This document shows, one piece after another, positions 1 to 7,774 of a stretch of DNA of 42,162 bases. The translations under genes and the position numbers were made by a program. This DNA is from an uncultured Prevotellaceae bacterium (GTDB lineage Bacteria > Bacteroidota > Bacteroidia > Bacteroidales > Muribaculaceae), in contig CAMVPC010000025.1 of assembly GCA_947169265.1 (NCBI GenBank), forward strand, positions 1 through 42,162, written 5' to 3'. Below the pieces are notes generated by a model. That model was not told the DNA's origin. It was given only the letters and a program-made list of their open reading frames with translations, and made no database searches. Numbering within the stretch: the first letter of the stretch is position 1; every line of letters begins with the position of its first letter.

Positions 1-42
1 TATTGCACTTTTCTATACAGATTCTATTCATAAATTTAAAGT

Positions 43-70
43 CCCACTCGTGAGAGCCGGGCTTTTTTTT
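43..70 (+). terminator. Rho-independent terminator of a gene left of the window
   Basis: A short stem (CCC and CTC pairing with GAG and GGG around a GTGA loop) is followed directly by a run of nine T. It would end a plus-strand transcript that enters from outside the window; no coding sequence for it is visible in bases 1-42. Confidence 0.5.
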
Positions 71-179
71 TGCGTCATTACCGCCGGGGATGATTGTCAC
101 GTAACTCGCAAGGCTACTAACATCGGGGTTATGGATAAAGCGTTATAGGAGCTACTCGGCATGAGGTGAGCGAACGGCA

Positions 180-213
180 CGCCCCGCATCGCCTTTTTGG
201 GCGACGCGGGGCG
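180..213 (-). terminator. Hairpin ending the minus-strand PepSY-like/M16 unit
   Basis: CGCCCCGC (180-187) pairs with GCGGGGCG (206-213), and an inner CGCC/GGCG stem extends it around a TTTTT loop. It lies 26 bases after the stop codon of the PepSY-like gene on the minus strand. There is no clear U-run beyond the stem, so it may stabilise the 3' end rather than act as a textbook terminator. Confidence 0.45.
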
Positions 214-238
214 CGTGTGGATAGTGTAGTGCGGTTTG

Positions 239-667
239 CTAAATGCGGTTGAACTGCTCGTCGAACGAGAGTGTGGTGCCGTCGGCAAAGTTGACGAGAT
301 AGAAGCCGCCGCTGCGGTCGTGGTAAAGGGCCACTACGTTGTCACACGAGATGCCGTTGGCATTGAAGTAGTTGATAATGCGGCCCGGAATGATGCGCTT
401 GGGCATGGGGGTGGCGACGACCGACGTCCAGTTGCCCTGCTTGTCGAAGGTGAGGTAAGCGCCGCTGGCCAGCTTTGCGTCGTAGGCCACGTCGAATTTA
501 CTTTTTTCCTTGTGTGCTTCGGCGACCTCATCGCCGACGAAATAGGCGGCAATGATTTTTTGTGCCAGGTGAGGCAACTTTTTTGGCTGAATGGTTTCGG
601 GTTCGGCCGCCCATGCGCCAATCGAGACGCAGACGGCCATCAAAATGGTTAAAAACTTCTTAATCAT
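239..667 (-). CDS. PepSY-like small secreted protein
   Basis: A 142-residue protein with a clear Sec signal peptide: charged MIKKF start, hydrophobic core, cleavage probably after AWA near residue 20. The mature part fits the Bacteroidota PepSY-like (DUF2874) pattern: LPHLAQKIIAAYF, then a strand ending TFDKQGNW, then IPGRIINYF, and a closing strand with DGTTLSFDEQFNRI. Such proteins fold like beta-lactamase-inhibitor-type PepSY domains and are exported; their exact partner is usually unknown. Only one copy of the domain is present. It follows the M16 peptidase gene by 34 bases on the same strand, so the two are probably co-transcribed. A role as a peptidase-associated or inhibitory partner is inference. 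Confidence 0.8.
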   Translation of the reverse strand: MIKKFLTILMAVCVSIGAWAAEPETIQPKKLPHLAQKIIAAYFVGDEVAEAHKEKSKFDVAYDAKLASGAYLTFDKQGNWTSVVATPMPKRIIPGRIINYFNANGISCDNVVALYHDRSGGFYLVNFADGTTLSFDEQFNRI

Positions 668-701
668 GTCATTAATAATTGAGTATAAATGGGGAAAATG
701 G

Positions 702-3533
702 TTATTCGGTGGGAGTCATTTGGAGCTCGAGACGGTGGCCGCCGGCGATGTAGCGGCTCACGAAGTCGCGGATGTCGGCTGTGGTGATGCTGTCGAGGGT
801 TTCGAGATAGGTATTGTGGAAATCAAGTCCGTATTTGGCCTGGTTTTTCATCATCGCCATCCAGTAAGTATTGTCCTCGATGTCCTCGCCATAGACTTTG
901 CGCAGGTATTTCTTCACCTTGTCGAGTTGCTCGGTGGGCACACCGTTGGCGGCCACGTCGGCGATAGCCTGGCGCACGAGCGTGCGCGTCTCGCCGGCTG
1001 TGCCCGCGGTGAGGGTGACGTTGAGCGGGAAATAGATGACCGGCGCGTCGTCGCCGTTGTTGTCGGCCACCACACTGGCGTGGGTTTGCACGTGATAGGT
1101 CCAGCCGCGTTTCTCGCGAATTTCCTCCAAGAAGATGCGCGAGAACAGTTGGCCGGTGATTTTCGCCAGCAGGCTGGTTCGCAGGTTGTAAGGACACTCA
1201 CTTGTCCAGAAGAAGTAGACCTTGTCCTGCGGATTCTCCATCTTGCGGCTCCACTCGGTGACCACGTTGTGGTCGAACAGGCGGTAGCCGATGTCGCGCG
1301 GTTTCTCGATGCGTCCGGCGGCGGGCAGCGAGCCGATGTATCGCTCGACGAGGGTGGCGAGCGTGTCGGCATCGAAGTCACCCACGATATAGACGTTAAG
1401 GTCGCTCACGTCGGCCCAGCGGTCGCGATAGCAGTTGAGCACCGTGTTGTAGTCGACGCGGTCGATTTCGTCGGCCAGCAGTTTCTCGGCCGCGAGGGGA
1501 TGGTGGTTGAAGACGTGCACAAAGAGCGAGTCGGCAAACTCAAACTTGGGGTCGGTTTGGTTCTCGAGCCTCACGCGCTGGTCGGCGAGGAATTGCCTGA
1601 AGGCTTTCTCGTCTTTTTGCGGCGAGGTGAGTTTGAGATAGAGTAGTTGCAAAGCGGTCTCGAGGTCGGCGCGCGACGATGTTCCCTGGAAGCTCTCCTC
1701 GGTGCGGCTCACCGAGGTGCGCATTGTCACGCTCTTTCCTGCCAGCGCTTTCTTGAGGTCGGTTTGGGTGAAGGGACCGTAGGCGCTGATGGCCGTCACC
1801 TGGTTCAAGGCCTTGAACGACGGGGCTTGGTCGGCGCTGTAGTTTTGCGAAAATCCTCCAGGAGCGGCACCGGCAATTACCACCTCGCCGGGTTTGAGGT
1901 CGGTTTTCTTGACATAGACGTTCACGCCATTGCTCAAGGTCCATTTCTCGGCCCCGAAGCGCGTCTCCTCAGTGCGCGAGGTGATGGTGCCGGGCGTGGG
2001 CATGCGGTCGAGCAGACGGTCGGTCTTGACGACGTCGATATAGGGTTCGGTGTTCATGGCGCGCGCTTGACGGAAGGCGTCGGCAAGCGCGTCGGCCTCG
2101 GGTGCCACGGCTCCTTCTTTTTGTGGGTAATAGCCCACGATGACCACATTGCGGTCGGTGGTGCTGATGAGTTGCCTAAAGAATTCGTTCACCTGCTCAA
2201 GGGTAACGCCGGCGGTCACCTCGCGGCTCATCGCCGTAAAAGTGTCGATTGACGGGTACCCCTCGCCATCGATATAGGCGCTCACGAAATCGCGGGCGTA
2301 GCGTGTGTTGGAATACTTGTCGCGCTCGCGGCCCAGCTTGTCGACGGCGGCCTCATAGTTGAGGCGCGCGCGCCGCAGCTCGCCCTCGGTGAAGCCGTGC
2401 TTGAGCGCGCGGTTCACCTCGCGCTCCATCCACGTCATGGCCCGTGTGTCCATGCCGGGCTTGACGGTGGCCACGAGTTGGAAAGCCTGTCGCGTCTTCG
2501 ATATCATATAGTCGCGGTCGGTGGCGATGACGCGCGTGAAGGGCGCCAACGAGTCTTGCGCGAGCTCCTCGAAGCGTGCGCGCATCATTGTCGAGACCAC
2601 GTTCTTGAGGTAGTTGTGGCGCAGGCCTGCCGTGGTGCGCAGCAACGCCGGGTCGAGGTCGTCGTGCTTGAACATGAGTCGCACGGTACCCTGCGAGAGT
2701 TCCTTGTCGCCGGCCACAACGGCAATGAGCTGCTCGTTGTCGGGCACCGGCTCGGCCACCACGGGAGCCGGCCGCTTGGGCTGTTTCACTTTGCCGAAGA
2801 GTTTTTCGATTTTCCTCACGGTGGCGTCGGGGTCGATGTCGCCCACGACGATAATGGCCTGGTTGCCGGGATGATACCACTTCTTGTAATAGTCGCGAAG
2901 TTCCTTGTACTTGAAGTTTCTCACCACGTCCATGGTGCCGATGGGCATGCGCTCGCCGTAGCGGCTTCCCGGGTAGATGACGGGTGCCACTTTCTCGAGC
3001 AAGCGGTTGTTGGCACCGCTGCGGTGCCGCCATTCACCCTCGATGACGCCGCGCTCCTCGTCGATGTCCTTGTCGCGCAGCAACAAGTCGTGGCTCCAGT
3101 CGCTCAGCACCAGCAGGCACGTGTCGAGGGCTCCCTCACGGTCGCTGGGCACGTTGCTGATGTTGTACACGGTCTCGTCGGTCGAAGTGTAGGCATTGAG
3201 GTTGGCGCCGAATTTCACGCCTATCGACTCCATGTAGTCGATAATCGTGTTGCCGGGAAAATGGCGCGTTCCGTTAAAGCACATGTGCTCAAGGAAGTGG
3301 GCCAAGCCGCGCTGGCTGTCTTCTTCTTGAATCGAGCCCACTCGTTGCGCGATAAAGAAATCGACGTGACGGGCCGGGAAATTGTTCTGTTTCACAAAAT
3401 AGGTGAGTCCGTTGGGTAGCACACCGGTGCGCACCTCGGGGTCGTCTGGCACCACGGCGGGTGCCTCTTGGGCCATGGCCATGCTGGCCATCATCAGGCA
3501 AGCGGCCGCGAAAAGAATAGGGCGAAATTTCAT
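702..3533 (-). CDS. M16 family zinc metallopeptidase, secreted
   Basis: A 943-residue protein with a signal peptide (cleavage near AMAQ, residue 21). The inverted zinc motif HxxEH of the pitrilysin/insulinase family is intact as HFLEH, residues 79-83, inside GLAHFLEHMCFNGT. The acidic segment that supplies the third zinc ligand is visible as DEERGVIEGEW. Length and layout match the PqqL-like M16 proteins of Bacteroidota, with a catalytic half followed by a second, inactive M16 half. It probably degrades peptides in the periplasm. Downstream, 34 bases away, lies the PepSY-like gene, suggesting a shared transcript. No clear TAnnTTTG box was found upstream; the 400-base gap before it is described separately. 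Confidence 0.9.
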   Translation of the reverse strand: MKFRPILFAAACLMMASMAMAQEAPAVVPDDPEVRTGVLPNGLTYFVKQNNFPARHVDFFIAQRVGSIQEEDSQRGLAHFLEHMCFNGTRHFPGNTIIDYMESIGVKFGANLNAYTSTDETVYNISNVPSDREGALDTCLLVLSDWSHDLLLRDKDIDEERGVIEGEWRHRSGANNRLLEKVAPVIYPGSRYGERMPIGTMDVVRNFKYKELRDYYKKWYHPGNQAIIVVGDIDPDATVRKIEKLFGKVKQPKRPAPVVAEPVPDNEQLIAVVAGDKELSQGTVRLMFKHDDLDPALLRTTAGLRHNYLKNVVSTMMRARFEELAQDSLAPFTRVIATDRDYMISKTRQAFQLVATVKPGMDTRAMTWMEREVNRALKHGFTEGELRRARLNYEAAVDKLGRERDKYSNTRYARDFVSAYIDGEGYPSIDTFTAMSREVTAGVTLEQVNEFFRQLISTTDRNVVIVGYYPQKEGAVAPEADALADAFRQARAMNTEPYIDVVKTDRLLDRMPTPGTITSRTEETRFGAEKWTLSNGVNVYVKKTDLKPGEVVIAGAAPGGFSQNYSADQAPSFKALNQVTAISAYGPFTQTDLKKALAGKSVTMRTSVSRTEESFQGTSSRADLETALQLLYLKLTSPQKDEKAFRQFLADQRVRLENQTDPKFEFADSLFVHVFNHHPLAAEKLLADEIDRVDYNTVLNCYRDRWADVSDLNVYIVGDFDADTLATLVERYIGSLPAAGRIEKPRDIGYRLFDHNVVTEWSRKMENPQDKVYFFWTSECPYNLRTSLLAKITGQLFSRIFLEEIREKRGWTYHVQTHASVVADNNGDDAPVIYFPLNVTLTAGTAGETRTLVRQAIADVAANGVPTEQLDKVKKYLRKVYGEDIEDNTYWMAMMKNQAKYGLDFHNTYLETLDSITTADIRDFVSRYIAGGHRLELQMTPTE

Positions 3534-3938
3534 CTATCTACAGTTTGAGTTCGCAAGTTGCGACTTGCTCATCGGTTAATATTAAAGTGGTGAATGAATT
3601 GATTGCTGAATAAAAAATCGGGAGGTCGGGTAATGGCGCCCGGCACTGAGGCAAGGGCGAAGTCAAGGGCAAAGGCCCGGCAGGCAGTAAAGACAAAGAC
3701 AATTTTTATATTTAAGGGCTATCGACGGGAACCCTCAGCGAGAGTTTGTGATAGCTTCTCCTGCCTGCCGGCCGGTTGACTTGAAAACGATTCTCTCGCC
3801 CGGGGGCAAGAAGACCGAAGTGTTTCCCTTGCGGGAATCCCAATAAAAAGGAGCCGTTTGCCATTTCCCGTAAAGGGCGGTTAGCATCCAATGAGACGCA
3901 AGTCCTCCACACCCTCCCGATGGCGTTGTAGCGCGGCG
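3534..3938. other. 405-base intergenic region with possible structured RNA
   Basis: No convincing gene. A minus-strand reading frame of 66 codons (3712-3912) is open, but it lacks a signal, recognisable domain or ribosome site. The segment 3720-3930 contains several short self-complementary stretches, for example TTTCCC with GGGAA near 3826-3839 and TTCCCGTAAAGGGC near 3866. Its composition is gene-like in GC rather than AT-rich like other gaps here. My impression that similar stretches occur between genes in other Bacteroidales is from memory and unverified. It could be a conserved untranslated RNA or a relic. Confidence 0.35.
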
Positions 3939-4829
3939 TTAATCCCGCTTTTCCTCTTTTCCTAACGAATTGAGGAAGTCGTAGGTGGCTCGCAGGCTCT
4001 CGGGGATGGCAATCTTGAGATTGGCCACCACTGCGCGCTGTTCGGTGACATAGCGGCGTCGCTCAAGCGTGATTTCCTCAAGCGCCCGGTTATATTCTTT
4101 CATTGTGTCCTCAAAGGCGGCTATAGCCTGCAATTTCTTGTTTTTGAGCGTGGTGGCAATTTGTGCCTTGATGCGGTTGAGGCGAGCCTCGAACGCACGA
4201 TACTGGCTTTGCAGCGCAAAGAAAGTGCTGTCCACCTTGTCGACACTCACCGTGGGTTCATAGGTGTAGACCATAGCGTCGCGCCCCACGCCCTGTACTG
4301 TCGATGGCGACTTGGCCACTCGTTGCAGGTCGAGCCGTGCTTGGGCTATATCGCCGTCGGGGTGGATGTGCTTGCCGTAAGTGGCGGCGAAGGCCTCGAG
4401 TGTGTAGTACTCGTTACGTTCCTTGATGTTCATCTCGTCGAGGACATCCTGCTCGGTGGGCTCGGGATAGGAAATGGGATGCGTGGGAAGTTCAATGCCC
4501 ATGCGGTGACAATATTTCACGTTGTCCATGGCCTCAAGTTCGTTGAGCATTTCATCCTTGCGCTTGATGGCTTCGCGGGCCCACGCGCTGAACGAATACA
4601 TGGCCGCAATCTCTTCGATGAGTTGCCCTATGCGTTCGGGCTTGTTGTAGCCTTCCTTGAGGAGTTTCTTTTCACTGTTGAGCAGTTCCACGCTTTCGCT
4701 GTAGAAGCGAATGGCGGCCAGCTCGGTTTCCTTATCGCGGATAACCTCCTTGGCGATGTTGGCCAGGTGGTTGGCCGAAGTGGAAGTCATTCCCTTTTCG
4801 GCGAAAAAATTAGGGATATTTTGTTCCAT
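3939..4829 (-). CDS. Cytoplasmic coiled-coil protein of unknown function
   Basis: A 296-residue protein without signal peptide or membrane segment. It is rich in Glu, Lys, Arg and Ala and should be mostly helical: residues about 20-105 and 205-285 look like coiled coils (for example LERRRYVTEQRAVVANLK). I do not recognise a family. The middle section (about 110-200) is less regular and holds HPISYPEPTEQDVLDEMN. It has its own promoter at 4884-4914 and stands alone: the gap to the M16 gene is about 400 bases and the barrel gene upstream ends 100 bases away. A structural or DNA/cell-division-associated role would be a guess. Confidence 0.75.
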   Translation of the reverse strand: MEQNIPNFFAEKGMTSTSANHLANIAKEVIRDKETELAAIRFYSESVELLNSEKKLLKEGYNKPERIGQLIEEIAAMYSFSAWAREAIKRKDEMLNELEAMDNVKYCHRMGIELPTHPISYPEPTEQDVLDEMNIKERNEYYTLEAFAATYGKHIHPDGDIAQARLDLQRVAKSPSTVQGVGRDAMVYTYEPTVSVDKVDSTFFALQSQYRAFEARLNRIKAQIATTLKNKKLQAIAAFEDTMKEYNRALEEITLERRRYVTEQRAVVANLKIAIPESLRATYDFLNSLGKEEKRD

Positions 4830-4883
4830 TTGTCGTGATTAGGGGGTATTTGAGTGATAAATTACTGTTTTTATATGGAGATA

Positions 4884-4914
4884 CAAAATAAGTGATAATT
4901 CCTGTAACGTGCAA
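4884..4914 (-). promoter_or_regulatory. Promoter of the coiled-coil gene
   Basis: On the minus strand TTG (4914-4912), a 20-base spacer, then TTATTTTG (4891-4884), one base off the Bacteroidota TAnnTTTG box. Transcription would start near 4878, giving a leader of about 50 bases. Confidence 0.5.
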
Positions 4915-4933
4915 CACGACACGGTAAAAAACG

Positions 4934-6445
4934 CTAAAAAAGTAGCGAGAGCGACGTGACGACGCATTGCCGCGTGGGGCCGTCGTGATAGGCGTCGCGG
5001 CGGTATCGCGCCGTGGCCCGCAACGCGAAGCGGCTGTTGAGCGCCACGGTCACGCGGCAGTCGGCGGTAAGCGCCACGACATTGGCGGCGGCGTGGGTGT
5101 GGTTAAGCGCGATGGCGTCATATAGTCCCGCGAGCTCGTCCTTGCCGCGCGGCAGCAAAAACCGCTCGGAGAGTGCGTGGCTGAAAGCGGCTCCTATTCC
5201 CAGGGCGCAATGCACCCGTTGCCGTTGCCATCCGGCGCGCGCCGCGAGGCCGCCCCACAGCGTGTTGAGCTGACGTTGCGCCTGCGGCTCGGCGTAGATA
5301 ATGTTGAGGTGCCGATAGCCCAGGGCGGGGCGCAGTTCGGCGCTCCAGTGGTTCCATCGCGGCATCCAGGCGCTTTGCAGTCCGACGGCAAACCGATTCT
5401 CGTGGTAGTTGTCGAGCGATGTGAGTTGCGGATACACGCCGGCCGTGGCGTCGCCAAAGATGTTCTCGGTGCCCACGCGACGCGCGGCTTCGACGCGGGC
5501 CACCACGGCAAACGCGCTGTCGAGCCAGCCGGCCTCGGCACGCAACTCGTTATGGCCCACACGCGCCATGGGAAGTTTGTTGAGCGTTGTGAGCACATTG
5601 TCGAGCGTGAGGCGGGAGAGCGTGGCCGCCACCGATAGTCCACGGCCGCCCGTGGGATGAAAAGCGAGCGTGGTGCCCCACCGGTAGCCCTTGTAGTAAG
5701 TGGCATAAGCCGTGCCGGCAAAGCGTCCGTAGTCGTTGCCCAGACCGGTGAGATGGAACAGCTTTTCGTTGCCGAGCTCGCTATAGAAGGCCACATTGTT
5801 GGTTTGCTTGTATTTCTCGAAGTTCAGCGACAGGGCCAGCACGCCATCGGGAAGCACGCGGTAACCGCCGCCGGCTGTCGCCGTGAGGCTCGCTGTGACG
5901 TTGCGCGGTCGCGGGTCCACGTCGCGGTAATAGAGTCCGGCGGTGTACCCCAGCTGTCCTCCCCATGCCCAACGTTCGTTGTGGGAGGCGTAACCGCCCA
6001 TGAAACTGTATCGTTCCACATTCATGCGGCCACCCACGGCGTCGGCCATGACGTAGGGCGCTACCACATCGAGGTCGCTTGTCTCGTTCCACACCACGTG
6101 GTTGACGTGGCCGTTGTCGTAGAAAGCGCGTCCCCACAGGGTGCTCGCGCGGTGCTTCATGTAGGTGCGCGCGTCGAAACTCCACGTTTCCTCGCGGTCG
6201 CCGCGCTGCACGTCCACCGGTTCACTGTCGTCGCGCAAAGCGAATCGGGCGGCGATGTCGCTGATGGAATAGTCGCGTCGCCACTGGTTCACGGCCGGAT
6301 TTTCCCACGCCACGGTGAGCAACGCTGCCGGCTCGTGTATCGACCGCGCCGCGCGCGAGGCGATGGTGGAGTCGGGCGGCAATGCCACGGCGGCGCCGGC
6401 GAGTAGTGTGCTCGCGAGCAGGATAGCTATTTTTTTCATTCTCAT
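4934..6445 (-). CDS. DUF6850-like outer-membrane beta-barrel protein
   Basis: A 503-residue exported protein: signal peptide with cleavage near VALP (about residue 21), then a long series of alternating polar/aromatic strands typical of an outer-membrane barrel, ending in the C-terminal aromatic signature VTSLSLLF. The start (SRAARSIHEPAALLT) and mid-part (SFMGGYASHN) fit the Bacteroidota barrel family called DUF6850. A second start two codons later (MKK) is possible. Its start codon lies 7 bases after the stop of the DUF4876 lipoprotein gene, which is itself behind a TonB-dependent receptor, so it is the third gene of one operon. A role in the same uptake system as the receptor is inferred from this order. 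Confidence 0.8.
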   Translation of the reverse strand: MRMKKIAILLASTLLAGAAVALPPDSTIASRAARSIHEPAALLTVAWENPAVNQWRRDYSISDIAARFALRDDSEPVDVQRGDREETWSFDARTYMKHRASTLWGRAFYDNGHVNHVVWNETSDLDVVAPYVMADAVGGRMNVERYSFMGGYASHNERWAWGGQLGYTAGLYYRDVDPRPRNVTASLTATAGGGYRVLPDGVLALSLNFEKYKQTNNVAFYSELGNEKLFHLTGLGNDYGRFAGTAYATYYKGYRWGTTLAFHPTGGRGLSVAATLSRLTLDNVLTTLNKLPMARVGHNELRAEAGWLDSAFAVVARVEAARRVGTENIFGDATAGVYPQLTSLDNYHENRFAVGLQSAWMPRWNHWSAELRPALGYRHLNIIYAEPQAQRQLNTLWGGLAARAGWQRQRVHCALGIGAAFSHALSERFLLPRGKDELAGLYDAIALNHTHAAANVVALTADCRVTVALNSRFALRATARYRRDAYHDGPTRQCVVTSLSLLF

Positions 6446-6452
6446 CGCTTGA

Positions 6453-7739
6453 TTAGTCGCGGGGCACTACGCCGTCCCAGGTGCGGCCCGTGCTGCGCGC
6501 ACCCTCGGCGTTGATGGCGGTTCCCTGGTTTTCGATTTCGCTGGGCACGCAGTGAGGATTGAAATCGGCCGTGGAATTGTTGGTGTCCTGGAACACGGCG
6601 CGTCCGTCCTTCACATAGAGCAACTTGCGGCGCACGCTGTGGAAATAGCGCGTCTTGTCGTGGTCCATCGTGCCGCAATAGGTCCACCCGCGGTCGAGCG
6701 TGGGGGCCGTCACATTCCAGCGGTATTCGGCCTCGACGCTACAGTTGACGGCATCGACAATCCATTCGTTGGGCAGGCGGTAAGCGTTTTGGCTCATGGG
6801 GAAGGTGCCCTTGTCGTTCATGATGATATAGTTGTAGCTGTACCGGTAGTTTTGCAGGTAGTTTTCCTTATCGACGGGGATGCGTGCCAGCGCCCATGCC
6901 CTGAAGCCGCGGTTGTGAAGCAGGAAGAACGAGAGCGTGTAGCAATACCACTTGTCGAGGTTCTCCACCGTGGGCCCGTCAATGTCGAGATGCGCGGGTT
7001 GGGTCGAGATGTCGTACCATTCAAAGTCGGCCCCGCTCAAGTCGAACGAATTGGGGTTAGCCACGCGATGGTCGATGCCGGTGTCGCACAGCAGCAAGCT
7101 CTCGCCGGGCAGCACCGGGTGGTCCTTGCCGCTGCCGGGAATGGTGTAAAGGGCCTGCACGGTCATCGCCTGCCCCATGATATCGGGCTTGAAGTCATAT
7201 TTTTCGGTGGTGAGGAACTTCGACTCGACAAAGGTGAGTCCGTCGGCATAGAGCACGTGGTCGGTGTTGTTGTAGATTTTCACATAGTCGTCGCCGTAGT
7301 ACTGGTTGCCGCTCGACTGCAGGGTGCCAGTGAAGAAAATCTCCTCGATGATAAAGTCGTCGTTGACGAGATTCTCAAACACCTGGAGCGGCACTGTGGC
7401 GGCTCCTCCGGTAAGCTCGACCGAGGGCGAAAACGCCGTCACATGGCGTGTAACACCGTCGAGCTCCACCTCGGCCTCATAGCCAAAGTCGTAAAGCCCC
7501 GGGGCCAGTTCCACGTCGGTCCACGACGTGAACACCGTGGAGCGTCCTGTCGACACATTTTTCACTTCGATGCGCTCGCTCACTATCTTAGCGCCCTCGA
7601 GACTTGCGGGCATGGCCATTTCGACTTGCGGCGCGACGCGTGCCTGCACGGCGTCGAGTTTGTCGTCGCAAGCCGTCGTGCCGGCCAATGCCGCCACGCT
7701 AATCGCCAACAAAGCTAATTGCTTGATATTTAGTTTCAT
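6453..7739 (-). CDS. DUF4876 surface lipoprotein
   Basis: A 428-residue lipoprotein: signal peptide followed by the lipobox AGTTAC, with Cys24 as the lipidated residue and acidic DD directly after it, as in surface-exposed Bacteroidota lipoproteins. An Ig-like N-terminal part (about 35-120) precedes the DUF4876 body, which includes IIEEIFFTGTLQSSGNQYYG and DDYVKIYNNTD, resembling a lamin-tail-type domain. It is the middle gene of a three-gene operon, 35 bases after the TonB-dependent receptor and 7 bases before the barrel gene. By analogy with SusD-like partners it may bind the receptor's ligand, but the substrate is not evident. Confidence 0.85.
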   Translation of the reverse strand: MKLNIKQLALLAISVAALAGTTACDDKLDAVQARVAPQVEMAMPASLEGAKIVSERIEVKNVSTGRSTVFTSWTDVELAPGLYDFGYEAEVELDGVTRHVTAFSPSVELTGGAATVPLQVFENLVNDDFIIEEIFFTGTLQSSGNQYYGDDYVKIYNNTDHVLYADGLTFVESKFLTTEKYDFKPDIMGQAMTVQALYTIPGSGKDHPVLPGESLLLCDTGIDHRVANPNSFDLSGADFEWYDISTQPAHLDIDGPTVENLDKWYCYTLSFFLLHNRGFRAWALARIPVDKENYLQNYRYSYNYIIMNDKGTFPMSQNAYRLPNEWIVDAVNCSVEAEYRWNVTAPTLDRGWTYCGTMDHDKTRYFHSVRRKLLYVKDGRAVFQDTNNSTADFNPHCVPSEIENQGTAINAEGARSTGRTWDGVVPRD

Positions 7740-7774
7740 GTTTATTGTTTATTTACTATTATTTTTTGGGTTGA

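Noticed and set aside
591-1646. Long plus-strand frame opposite the M16 gene
   Set aside because: High-GC third positions in the true gene keep the opposite strand open; it has no signal or domain, whereas the minus frame encodes a full M16 peptidase.
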